From: an uncultured bacterium
GTDB lineage: Bacteria > Planctomycetota > Phycisphaerae > Phycisphaerales > SM1A02
Assembly: GCA_903919715.1 (NCBI GenBank)
Contig: CAIXJC010000024.1
Location: 1 to 64,000, forward strand
Direction of reading: 5' to 3'
Length of the DNA stretch: 64,000 bases
Part shown: positions 7,455-15,987 of the stretch, one piece after another
Numbering within the stretch: position 1 is the first letter of the stretch
Layout of the letters: the number at the start of each line of letters is the position of its first letter
Translations under genes and position numbers: made by a program
The notes under the pieces: generated by a model
Told to the model about the DNA's origin: nothing
Seen by the model: the letters and a program-made list of their open reading frames with translations, nothing else
Database searches by the model: none

Positions 7455-9227
7455 ATGGCGAACTTTTTCGAACACCAAGATCGCGCTCAAAACCGAACTG
7501 GTTGGCTTGTATTTCTCTTTCTCTTTGGATCAGTTGGAGTACTTGCATCTGTCACGGCATTGACCGCAATGATTATGCCGGATGCAATCCCAGCGGCAAT
7601 CATCGTCAGCGTATTGATGATCGGTATTCCATTCACATTCAAACTGCTGACGATGAGTTCGAGTGGCGCACTGGTGGCGGAATCGCTCGGCGGCATCCGA
7701 ATCGATCCTGCTTCCCAAGAGACCAATGAACGAAAAATATTGAATATTGTCGAAGAAATGGCTATTGCCAGCGGAATGCCTGTGCCGCCTGTTTATGTAT
7801 TAGACGAGGAATGCATTAACGCTTTCGCCGCTGGAAGCACACCGCAAGATGCGGTTATTGGGGTTTCGCGTGGCGCAATTGACTTATTGACTCGAGATGA
7901 ACTTCAAGGGGTGATGGCGCATGAATTCAGCCATATCTTTCATGGTGATATGCGCATCAACATGCGCGCAATCGCCGCGATATTTGGCATTATGGCAATC
8001 GGTTATGTTGGATACTTCATTCTCCGATCTTCGCTTTATGCGCCAAAGGGCCGACGATCAGACGGAAAGTCAACCGCAGCCTTTGCTTTGTTTGGAGTCG
8101 GTCTCGTTGTGATCGGGTGTATTGGCACTTTCTTTGGGCGCCTCATGCAGGCAGCAATCAGCCGACAGCGCGAATTCCTTGCGGACGCGAGCGCAGTTCA
8201 ATACACCAGAAATCCAGCTGGTATTGGAGGTGCCCTACGAAAGATCGGATCGCAGGCAACCGCAACAATGCGCCACGGTGCAGCGAGTGAATTGAATCAC
8301 ATGTTCTTTGCCGAGGGAGTCAACGCACTATTTGCGTCCCATCCGCCAATTCTGGAACGTATTCAAAGAATTGAAGCAATCGCCGGAGCCACCCTTCCAA
8401 ATTCACCCAATGAAAAAAGTTTGGCTTCAAGCGTTGCCTCGGTTGGATCCATTCCTGCCGAGAACCTTCTGCGCGCTCAAGTTGGATATTCAGCCTGTGG
8501 AGAGTCACTGCAAGCGGCGGCTCATGATCCATCGGGCGCACAGGCGGTTGTACTGACGGTCACCCTCTCACAAGAACCAACACACGCGATCGCACAGAGA
8601 AGACTTATCACATCACGAATGCCAATAATCGCTGCTGAGATTGATCGTTTGGTGGATGCTGTCCAGCCACTCACAATCCAACAACGCCTCGCAGTCGTTG
8701 ATGTGGCGTGCGCCACACTTGTGCGAGGTTCGACAGAGTCGTACAAAGCTTTTCGTTCAATTCTTTCAGACTCAGTTCGTGTTGATGGTTCAATCAATCT
8801 CTTTGAATGGGTTGTGATGCAGATACTGCGAATGCGTGTCGAATTGCCAATCAGTGTTCGTGTTGGAAAGGTTGCTGCCCCCCACAAGGCAAGTATCGCA
8901 AGTGTCACATTGAGCGCGCAACGAACCCTTGGAATGATCGCACTTCAAGGAACCGATGATGAAAGTCAGGCGCAGCGCTGGTTTCTGTCGGCATTGACGC
9001 TTGCAGGTCTTCCGAGCGCGGTGTTGCCTCCAGAAAACGAAAGAACCCTTGATTCGCTTGCAAAGGATCTTGATCAACTTGAAACCTTGAGACCGACTGC
9101 CGCAGGAACGTTCGTTCATGCCGCACTCGCTTGTGTCACAGCAGACAAACTCACATCTGATCGCGAATACTTACTTCTTCGGGCACTTTCGGAACGACTC
9201 TCTATTCCGCTCCCAACAACCATGTAG
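7455..9227 (+). CDS. M48-family (HtpX-like) membrane zinc metalloprotease
   Basis: The protein has N-terminal membrane helices (about residues 17-65), the zinc motif HEFSH at 156-160, a further hydrophobic hairpin around 174-225, and the third-ligand region RQREFLADASAVQY. This is the standard M48 arrangement for a protease that cleaves misfolded membrane proteins on the cytoplasmic face. At 590 residues it is about twice the length of HtpX. The extra C-terminal 270 residues are helical, contain no second catalytic motif, and resemble a regulatory or scaffolding extension. It forms an operon with lemA. Confidence 0.9.
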   Translation: MANFFEHQDRAQNRTGWLVFLFLFGSVGVLASVTALTAMIMPDAIPAAIIVSVLMIGIPFTFKLLTMSSSGALVAESLGGIRIDPASQETNERKILNIVEEMAIASGMPVPPVYVLDEECINAFAAGSTPQDAVIGVSRGAIDLLTRDELQGVMAHEFSHIFHGDMRINMRAIAAIFGIMAIGYVGYFILRSSLYAPKGRRSDGKSTAAFALFGVGLVVIGCIGTFFGRLMQAAISRQREFLADASAVQYTRNPAGIGGALRKIGSQATATMRHGAASELNHMFFAEGVNALFASHPPILERIQRIEAIAGATLPNSPNEKSLASSVASVGSIPAENLLRAQVGYSACGESLQAAAHDPSGAQAVVLTVTLSQEPTHAIAQRRLITSRMPIIAAEIDRLVDAVQPLTIQQRLAVVDVACATLVRGSTESYKAFRSILSDSVRVDGSINLFEWVVMQILRMRVELPISVRVGKVAAPHKASIASVTLSAQRTLGMIALQGTDDESQAQRWFLSALTLAGLPSAVLPPENERTLDSLAKDLDQLETLRPTAAGTFVHAALACVTADKLTSDREYLLLRALSERLSIPLPTTM

Positions 9228-9235
9228 GATTTTCT

Positions 9236-10027
9236 GTGACGACCATGATGCAATTTCAAATTGTTAATTATCAGCAAGTTCGGTTCGTTCTGGTTGTGTT
9301 GTTGTTGGTCCTCACATACGGCTGCGCAACACCAACACCAAAAAGTGATGATGTTGATCCCCCAATGCCAAAGGCAAAAACCGTCACAATGATTCAACCA
9401 GAAGATGATGCAATTATTCCACTCTATAAAGATCCAGAAACAGATACAGGATCTCAGCCGACAAATTCAAGAAGTAAATCTGTTGCGTCGACCACACCAA
9501 AAAATATTCCTACCGACGAACAAAAAAGTGATAAGTCAACAATCAAAGAGACATCAGGCCAAGAACGACCAGTCGAAAAAACTGAGGTTGATGTGGTGGC
9601 GACCGATACTCCTCGCCGAACATCAATGCCGACTCGAGATAACAAAGAGAAAAAACAACAGCGCGTTGGAGGAATCCGTAAGGCTGTGCCTGTCGACCGT
9701 GCTGCATCTGTGCTCTTTGGTAAGTGGAAAGTCGATCAAGTCAACTCTTCTGTCGATACTCTCCGCGGTGAATCTGTTTTGTTTATGGCAGATGGGCGTA
9801 TGCGTGTGTGGCGAAATGGGAGTGTGGACGATGGACGATGGACCTGGAACAAAGCTGAGGGTGTGAAAACTGGTGGGTTGGATGGTGTTCCGTTTTTGTT
9901 GGGAACATTTGAGATTGTAAATGGGGCTGTAACTTTCTCAATGGATGACGATAAACATATCGTCCTCACTCCAGACAGAATTTTTATCGCGCCAAAACCT
10001 GTTCTTCCCCAGCCAAAGACCCCGTAG
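9236..10027 (+). CDS. Lipoprotein with disordered linker and C-terminal beta domain
   Basis: A hydrophobic N-terminus ends in LTYGC, a plausible lipobox. A charged Lys/Thr/Ser/Pro-rich linker of about 120 residues follows, then a C-terminal domain with the pattern LFGKWKVDQ, SVLFMADGRMRVWRNG, GRWTWNK and GTFEIVNGAVTFS, suggestive of a small beta-barrel such as the lipocalin-like domains of secreted planctomycete proteins. GTG 9236 or ATG 9245 could be the start. It follows the M48 gene by 8 bases and precedes lipA. The function is unknown. Confidence 0.7.
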   Translation: MTTMMQFQIVNYQQVRFVLVVLLLVLTYGCATPTPKSDDVDPPMPKAKTVTMIQPEDDAIIPLYKDPETDTGSQPTNSRSKSVASTTPKNIPTDEQKSDKSTIKETSGQERPVEKTEVDVVATDTPRRTSMPTRDNKEKKQQRVGGIRKAVPVDRAASVLFGKWKVDQVNSSVDTLRGESVLFMADGRMRVWRNGSVDDGRWTWNKAEGVKTGGLDGVPFLLGTFEIVNGAVTFSMDDDKHIVLTPDRIFIAPKPVLPQPKTP

Positions 10028-10036
10028 AATTCCGTT

Positions 10037-11077
10037 ATGTCCGATCTTGGCCACGATCACACTCCATCTGACTCAGTCGCACGCACGTTGGCACGCCATC
10101 CCCGTCCGCTTGGCGGCGACACATTGCGCGCAACTGGTTCAGCGACGTTTAGTTTGACCGATCTCGTTCTCAACAACCGTCCTGACGATGTCGGAACAAC
10201 GGCGATTCAACAACTCGAAATTCGACGCAAACCAGATTGGTTGCGAGCGAAAATGCCGGGTGGTGATGGATATGTTCGTTTGAAAAAAATTATCGACGAA
10301 CACAAATTGCATACGGTTTGCCAAGAGGCGAGTTGTCCAAATATGGGTGAATGTTGGAGTCGTGGATCCGCGACGATCATGATCTTGGGAGATACCTGCA
10401 CACGCTCATGTGGTTTCTGCAATGTTAAAACGGGTCGACCTGCGCAACTTGATCTGGAGGAACCGAGGCGGGTTGCTGAGAGTTTGCGGCTCATGAAACT
10501 TAAACATGTGGTGATCACAAGTGTGAACCGAGACGAATTACCTGATGGCGGCGCGGCGATCTGGGCTGAGACAATTCACCGAGTGCATGATGCGTGTCCA
10601 GAGATGAGTGTTGAAGTGCTTGTTGGTGACTTTGGCGGGCAGGAAGATGCCATTCGCGTCGTCTGTGATGCGAAACCAGAGATCATTAGCCACAACATGG
10701 AAACGGTGCGGCGGATGCATCCAGCGGTTCGGCCTCAAGCAAAATACGAACGGAGCCTCGGGGTTCTAGCTCAGTTTAAGGCGAGTGGGCTTGTCACCAA
10801 AACTGGAATCATGGTTGGGATTGGTGAACGAGACGATGAAGTGCTTGAAGTCCTGAATGACATTCAGACAGCATCAAAAGCTGATGTACTGACGATTGGT
10901 CAATATCTCCAACCAACAAGAAATCATTTGCCGATCGACCGTTGGGTGCATCCAGATACTTTCCAAAGCTTCAAGACCGAAGCGCTTGCGCGAGGTTTCC
11001 GTGTTTGCGAAAGTGGACCGCTCGTGCGAAGTTCGTATCACGCTGACAAGCAAGCGATTCGATTACGCCAACTGTAA
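10037..11077 (+). CDS. lipA: Lipoyl synthase
   Basis: LipA is a radical SAM enzyme that inserts two sulfurs into protein-bound octanoyl groups to make lipoyl cofactor. The auxiliary-cluster motif reads CQEASCPNMGEC, the radical SAM cluster motif reads CTRSCGFC, and the C-terminal RSSY motif (LVRSSYHADKQ) that ligates the auxiliary cluster is present. At 346 residues it is longer than the usual 300-320 because of an N-terminal extension. No lipB or lipoylated enzyme gene is nearby. Confidence 0.96.
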   Translation: MSDLGHDHTPSDSVARTLARHPRPLGGDTLRATGSATFSLTDLVLNNRPDDVGTTAIQQLEIRRKPDWLRAKMPGGDGYVRLKKIIDEHKLHTVCQEASCPNMGECWSRGSATIMILGDTCTRSCGFCNVKTGRPAQLDLEEPRRVAESLRLMKLKHVVITSVNRDELPDGGAAIWAETIHRVHDACPEMSVEVLVGDFGGQEDAIRVVCDAKPEIISHNMETVRRMHPAVRPQAKYERSLGVLAQFKASGLVTKTGIMVGIGERDDEVLEVLNDIQTASKADVLTIGQYLQPTRNHLPIDRWVHPDTFQSFKTEALARGFRVCESGPLVRSSYHADKQAIRLRQL

Positions 11078-11229
11078 TATTGAGTACTCCGGTGGGATAT
11101 TGTCCTATAAAAATTGGTCGGTTTTCCTGTTTTGAAAAACTTCATTCAAATCAACCAATGTTTGTTTGCTTTAAGCCTTCTGAAATATCACACTAATATC
11201 AGTGAGGCACATGTAAGGAGAGCATTGAA

Positions 11230-11571
11230 ATGGAACTAAGTCAATCAATTCGTGCAGCAATGCGACGTGCGACCGAACTTGCGCTTGCGGAAGAGCGCCG
11301 TGGTGGGGGAAGAAGTTTCGTCTCGTGCAATGTTGTTGTTACTTGGCATCACGAACCACATAAGACTTCAATATATGAAGGGCTTGATTTGAGTGAGAGT
11401 GGACTACGAATCAGTTCTCCGACTATTTTGCCAGAAGGAATGACTGGCCGAGCTGTCTTTGGGGCTGGCTCAATTTCATTTGATCGACCAGCTGTTATTT
11501 CTTGGTGTCGTGCGGTCCGTGACAGCGATGGGCGAATCGGACACTGGGAAGCTGGCCTTCGATTGCTTTAA
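11230..11571 (+). CDS. PilZ-like domain protein
   Basis: The 113-residue protein has a helical N-terminus with RRGGGR, which may stand in for the RxxxR arm that binds c-di-GMP. It continues with GLDLSESGLRISSP, matching the D/NxSxxG motif, and a final strand ISWCRAVRD...HWEAGLRL. PilZ domains couple cyclic di-GMP to motility or polysaccharide output, and a GGDEF protein is encoded 2 kb away. AAGGAG is present at 11215-11220. An imperfect palindrome (CACTAATATCAGTG, 11191-11204) lies just upstream and could be a regulatory site. Confidence 0.7.
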   Translation: MELSQSIRAAMRRATELALAEERRGGGRSFVSCNVVVTWHHEPHKTSIYEGLDLSESGLRISSPTILPEGMTGRAVFGAGSISFDRPAVISWCRAVRDSDGRIGHWEAGLRLL

Positions 11572-11583
11572 AAATAGTTTTAC

Positions 11584-12849
11584 TTATATGGTCGATTCTG
11601 GCATGGTCGATTCTGGGTTGCTTTTATCCGTAGGTGGAACAACGCGACCAACAACATATGGATCGAATGGAAATTCTCGCAAGAGTGTTCGAAGGTCGTC
11701 AAGTGTCAATGCGTTTATCCGCTCGAGCTCTAACTCGAGAGCGTTGAATGTTCCAAGTGACGCCAACATACTGCCAAGTCGTTGCATTCTTCCTGATGGG
11801 CTCTCGCCTGCCACCGCAACAGCTGTCGCTATTTTTCGTCTCGCACGAACAAGATCGTCTTCAGTCAGTGAGTCACTCAGTTTTTTACATTCTGCACGAA
11901 AAATAGCCTCTGCCTCATCCAGGTCTTCTGTCGCACACACGACCGACCCGACAAATTCACCGACGCCATCTCGACCTTGATACCCAACCGCCGCGTGAAC
12001 AGCGATCCCCGTTTCCACCAAAGACCAATACAAACGTGATCCCTCAGAATCCCCAATAATTTGTGCGCAAAGCATTGCGGCATAGCGCCGTGGATCTGCC
12101 TGGTCTGGAGCTGGCCAGATCAGCACCATGTACCCACGTGTTGCCTTCTCTATCTCTAATGTAAATGAGCCTCGATGTGGAACGAGTGTTGGGTATTCGC
12201 GTTTCACTCCCTTTGAATCCCATTTCTCAGTTTCGACCTTGGCTTGCTCGACAAGAGCGTCAAAATTTATATTTCCAGCAGCAACCAAAATTGTGTTTGA
12301 TGGTGAGTACCGCTGTGAAAAATACTCTTGCATTTGATTACGAGTCATTTGCCCAACAGATTCTTTCGTACCGAGCACACGGTAACTCAGTGGATGACCC
12401 TGAAAATAAACCTCGAGCGCACGTTCATACACAACCCAAAATGGATTGTCTTCGTACATTGCAATTTCTTCCAAAATGACATTTTTCTCTTGGTTGAAAT
12501 CAGCATCACGAAGCGCTGGTCGCAACAAATCGGCGACGAGTGAGAATGACTGGCTCAAATGATCGGGAAGAACATGAGCGTGATACGCAGTCATTTCATG
12601 AGAAGTAAAAGCGTTGTTTCTTGCTCCGATCCGATCAAATGCCTCATTCACTTCGCTTGCTGGTCTTGCTGCTGAACCCTTAAACATCATGTGTTCCAGA
12701 AAATGACTTACACCCATCAAATTGTGTGGCTCATCACGAGCCCCAGTGCACACAAACATTCCAACCGCTGCGCTTGCGGCATCTGGTGCGCATTCCGCAG
12801 CAATTCGAAGTCCGTTGGGAAGTTGGGTTTCTCGGTATGTCGTCTTCAT
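11584..12849 (-). CDS. M16-family zinc protease (catalytic type)
   Basis: The inverted zinc motif HFLEH is at residues 49-53 in the context GVSHFLEHMMFKG, with the downstream Glu-rich helix (NVILEEIAMYEDNP) supplying the third ligand. The product is 421 residues, typical for bacterial processing-peptidase-like M16B enzymes that degrade short peptides. The C-terminal R/Y pair region reads GDSEGSRLYWSLVETG. It is probably the partner of the non-catalytic M16 protein at 1039-2286, although the two are usually adjacent. It is last in a minus-strand group after recO. Confidence 0.92.
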   Translation of the reverse strand: MKTTYRETQLPNGLRIAAECAPDAASAAVGMFVCTGARDEPHNLMGVSHFLEHMMFKGSAARPASEVNEAFDRIGARNNAFTSHEMTAYHAHVLPDHLSQSFSLVADLLRPALRDADFNQEKNVILEEIAMYEDNPFWVVYERALEVYFQGHPLSYRVLGTKESVGQMTRNQMQEYFSQRYSPSNTILVAAGNINFDALVEQAKVETEKWDSKGVKREYPTLVPHRGSFTLEIEKATRGYMVLIWPAPDQADPRRYAAMLCAQIIGDSEGSRLYWSLVETGIAVHAAVGYQGRDGVGEFVGSVVCATEDLDEAEAIFRAECKKLSDSLTEDDLVRARRKIATAVAVAGESPSGRMQRLGSMLASLGTFNALELELERINALTLDDLRTLLREFPFDPYVVGRVVPPTDKSNPESTMPESTI

Positions 12850-12898
12850 AATTCAATTCTATTGAACATTTCAATGGTTACAAATCTGTTGGTGTGAA

Positions 12899-13636
12899 TC
12901 AAGTAAGAACCCCAAACAGTCGCCGCATTGTGAATGGTTCTTCACCCAGCGTGTCGCGGATGTATGCAGCCAATAGGCGGTTGGCGCGAACGATCGACTC
13001 TGGGTCAAGATCGGGTCTTTCTTCACCTGTCTGATTTCGTAGAACATCAAGAGTGGCGATTGTGAGAGAACGAACACGCCAGGTTGAAGCGTTTGGTTTT
13101 TCGATGACACGCCCACCATCACGTGGGTCAAAGTGAACAACCTCTACTCCGTTTGTTCGTTCTCCGAGTATGGGTTGTAATCCAGCTTCTTTCAATGTCA
13201 TCCACTGGAAATCCAATAGTAACAATTCATTTGAAGCATCTTCTTGTTCGCCACCGGCGCTGATATGTCTCAAAAGGTGGCTGAATCCGCCGTACATGTT
13301 TGGGTGTGGATCGTGTGTTTCAAAAAGTCGTCCAACAAGATCGGCGGCAAAGTAGGCAATGTTGTTTGCTCGAACACCACGTCGTATGTTTGGAAAACTT
13401 TCTACCAAAGACCACTCGACAAGCGTTCCAAGTTCTGTTCCTGGTTTCATCGTGAGTGTGATCTCGGCCCGTGTGAGCAAATCGACGCCACCAGAAAATC
13501 CTCCACGCTCACGCCTAGACCCCTTTGCGATTGCGCGTACAAGACCACATTTTTGTGAGAAAAGACCTACTGTTTGACTTGTTTCTGAATAGTCCCAGTG
13601 GCGAATACAAATAGCTTCGTCTTCACTGGTGGTCAT
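12899..13636 (-). CDS. recO: DNA repair protein RecO
   Basis: RecO loads RecA with RecF/RecR and anneals single strands. The N-terminal OB fold is clear (the WDYSETSQTVGLFSQKCGLVRAIAKGSRR block, with the basic patch that binds DNA), followed by the helical domain with the LVGRLFETHDPHP and EAGLQPIL segments. The 245-residue length is normal. The CxxC zinc pairs of some RecO proteins are absent. It lies just downstream of the REC-GGDEF gene on the same strand. Confidence 0.9.
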   Translation of the reverse strand: MTTSEDEAICIRHWDYSETSQTVGLFSQKCGLVRAIAKGSRRERGGFSGGVDLLTRAEITLTMKPGTELGTLVEWSLVESFPNIRRGVRANNIAYFAADLVGRLFETHDPHPNMYGGFSHLLRHISAGGEQEDASNELLLLDFQWMTLKEAGLQPILGERTNGVEVVHFDPRDGGRVIEKPNASTWRVRSLTIATLDVLRNQTGEERPDLDPESIVRANRLLAAYIRDTLGEEPFTMRRLFGVLT

Positions 13637-13647
13637 TCAATCAAAGT

Positions 13648-14565
13648 TTACTTTGTGTTTACCTTTGTGAAAAACCGCTCAACCCGATTGCGTCCACCTT
13701 GTTTCGCTCGATACATCGCTTGGTCGGCGCTCATAAAGAGTGTTTTGGGGAGTGGTGGCAACTCCATGCTTTCAATATCACAAACACCAAAGCTTGCTGT
13801 AACAACGAGACCTGGATGATCGGACCATGTTGTGTTCGCGAATTGGTTGCGATATCGCTCTATCACATCGATTGACTCGGCCATTGTTGTTTGAGGAAGA
13901 ATAATTGCGAACTCTTCACCACCATAACGACATGCAATATCGCTCACGCGACCACTATTGAGAATGTTGGCAAATCTTTCGATTACAAAATCGCCAAATA
14001 GATGTCCAAAGCGGTCATTTGTCGATTTGAATCCATCAAGATCAGCGAGGACCAGTGTGAGTGGTTTGTTGTACCGAATTGACTCAGAAAACTCAGCGTT
14101 CAATCTTTGGTCGAAATATGTTCGATTCCACAACCCGCTTAATCCATCAATGTGAGCCTTTTGAGCCAATATGCGAATGAGGTGCTGCACCCGAAGGGCG
14201 GACCGTAACCGCGCTTTTAATTCGACGATATCGAATGGCTTCGCGATGAAATCAACAGCGCCTAAGTCGAGACCACGCACCCTGTTCCCGGGTTCGTTGG
14301 CCGCACTCACAAATATCACGGCGATTTCTTGGGTCTCTGGGTCTTCTTTTAATCTCGCGATCAATTCAAACCCATCCATTTCTGGCATGTCAACATCAAG
14401 CAAAATGACATCGGGTTTCAACTCCTTTGCCATCCGAAGTCCTTCTCTTGAACTATTGGCGGTATGAAGTTGTATCCGTTCATTCTGAAGTCGCAGTCGC
14501 AGCAGTCTGTGGATCAATTCTGAATCATCAATAGCGAGCAGTCGAGGCAGATTTGTATCGCTCAT
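13648..14565 (-). CDS. Response regulator with GGDEF (diguanylate cyclase) output
   Basis: The receiver domain (residues 8-120) has the acidic pair DD, the phospho-acceptor Asp57 in ILLDVDMP, and the conserved KPF Lys. The GGDEF domain (about 140-300) has the signature GGEEF at 215-219 with RY before it, plus the ADLDGFK substrate site. An active diguanylate cyclase is therefore expected. I see no RxxD inhibitory site at the usual spacing. It lies 9 bases after an Hpt-domain gene, so the pair probably forms the end of a phosphorelay that controls c-di-GMP. Confidence 0.92.
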   Translation of the reverse strand: MSDTNLPRLLAIDDSELIHRLLRLRLQNERIQLHTANSSREGLRMAKELKPDVILLDVDMPEMDGFELIARLKEDPETQEIAVIFVSAANEPGNRVRGLDLGAVDFIAKPFDIVELKARLRSALRVQHLIRILAQKAHIDGLSGLWNRTYFDQRLNAEFSESIRYNKPLTLVLADLDGFKSTNDRFGHLFGDFVIERFANILNSGRVSDIACRYGGEEFAIILPQTTMAESIDVIERYRNQFANTTWSDHPGLVVTASFGVCDIESMELPPLPKTLFMSADQAMYRAKQGGRNRVERFFTKVNTK

Positions 14566-14574
14566 AATCGCCTT

Positions 14575-14904
14575 TCAGTCTGCGGCGGCGCGTTCACACA
14601 GATCTATGACGATCAGTAGCGCTGCAAGAATTTCTTCGGTTGATTGTTGTTTTAAAAGTGCTGTCTCGAGATCAGCAGCCCTGTTTGTAATTTCCATAAA
14701 ACCATAGCCCCCCGCCCCACCCTTCATTTGGTGAGCCCAAAACTGCAAACGAAGCCGATCTCCCCGCATGAATGCCTCATTTGCCAACCGAATTCGGTGC
14801 GGCATCTCCCCAATGAACTCAACGATTAAATCGTGGATTTCTGGGTCATCAGAGTAAAGACTGATGATTTTTTCTTTGGGGAATTCCTGCTGGTTGCTAT
14901 TCAT
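14575..14904 (-). CDS. Histidine phosphotransfer (Hpt) domain protein
   Basis: This is a single 109-residue helical Hpt domain. The phospho-accepting residue is His58 in the AHQMKGGAGGYGF motif, which matches the HxxKGxA signature. The start is placed at ATG 14904, with GAAAGGTGA upstream, rather than at an in-frame GTG at 14922. It would shuttle phosphate between a hybrid sensor kinase encoded elsewhere and the receiver domain of the next gene. Confidence 0.88.
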   Translation of the reverse strand: MNSNQQEFPKEKIISLYSDDPEIHDLIVEFIGEMPHRIRLANEAFMRGDRLRLQFWAHQMKGGAGGYGFMEITNRAADLETALLKQQSTEEILAALLIVIDLCERAAAD

Positions 14905-15039
14905 TTCACCTTTCCTGTCCACATTATTGAATTGATAATTTTAAACGCAAGTTTTGTTCAGCGTTTCGTCCCAGACCACTTGCTATTATCGAGCATTTGA
15001 CCCCACCCTGATCGGACTTTTAGAAAATCGGCACACACA

Positions 15040-15987
15040 ATGGTTCCACGACAAGCTCCCCGAGAGGGGCAAATTGGATTTTTGTACCTCCCCCCCATCC
15101 GGGTTCAAGGCATTTCGGTTGCTGGCGAGCAAACATCTGTCGGAATCCCAGAATATGACATTGTTTTTGATATTGGTCTTTGCCCAAGACCTGTGATTTC
15201 TTCCAAAATATTGGCACTTTCCCACACACATATGGATCATGTTGCTGGGTTGCCATACTACTTCAGCCAAAGATTTTTCCAGAAATTACCGACTGGTAAG
15301 TGTTATTGCCCCCGTTCGATGGCTGAACCTCTTCAGGCCATGATGAGGTCTTGGGTAGCCCTTGAGCGCCAAGAGACACCTTATGAAATTATTGGAATGG
15401 ACCCAGGCGATGAGGTTGAGATCAAACCAAACACCTTCCTTCGAGCCCACGCTTCGAGTCACACCATACCAAGTCTTGCGTATGCGGTTGTTGAAAAGCG
15501 CAAGAAGTTGCGTGAGGAGTTTATAGACCTCCCACAAGAGCGTGTTCGACAACTGCGTTTGGGTGGTGAAGAAATTTCGCGCGCGGTGGATATTTCTCTT
15601 GTGGCCTACACGGGTGATACAGAGCCGGCGCCATTTTTATATCACTCCGACTTTGTAAACGCTCGGGTTGTAATTACCGAATGCACCTTTTTTGATTCGG
15701 AACATCAAGATAAAGCAAAAATTGGCAAACATATTCATGTTGAGGATTTACGTCCCTTGCTTGCAGCGTGGAAGGCGGAACATGTTGTTGTTGTGCACGC
15801 TTCGCGACGCACAATGTTGTCGTTCGCCCGCGAAAGACTGAATGATGTTGCTGGTATCCGCGCCGAATCGGTCCATATGCTTATGGATTTCCGCGCAAAC
15901 CGAAAAAGGCTTGAGCAACAATCTCTCGAGTTTGATACTGAACACCCAACAGATACTTCCTCGGTCGAAAACACGGAAATTGGTTGA
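15040..15987 (+). CDS. RNase Z-like metallo-beta-lactamase-fold hydrolase
   Basis: The zinc motif SHTHMDHVAGL (His62, His64, Asp66, His67) is followed by ASSHTIPSLAYAV, TGDT and VVVVHASRR in the order seen in RNase Z/ElaC relatives. These process tRNA 3' ends or act on other phosphodiesters. The family-typical exosite arm is not obvious, so the substrate is uncertain. Its stop codon overlaps the TTG start read for dnaA (15984-15987), an unusual coupling. The C-terminal 30 residues are acidic and likely disordered. Confidence 0.8.
   Translation: MVPRQAPREGQIGFLYLPPIRVQGISVAGEQTSVGIPEYDIVFDIGLCPRPVISSKILALSHTHMDHVAGLPYYFSQRFFQKLPTGKCYCPRSMAEPLQAMMRSWVALERQETPYEIIGMDPGDEVEIKPNTFLRAHASSHTIPSLAYAVVEKRKKLREEFIDLPQERVRQLRLGGEEISRAVDISLVAYTGDTEPAPFLYHSDFVNARVVITECTFFDSEHQDKAKIGKHIHVEDLRPLLAAWKAEHVVVVHASRRTMLSFARERLNDVAGIRAESVHMLMDFRANRKRLEQQSLEFDTEHPTDTSSVENTEIG

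Noticed and set aside
11105-11160. Possible terminator after lipA (GTTTT...GAAAAAC)
   Set aside because: The stem is short and A/T only, with no T-run, and is too weak to call.
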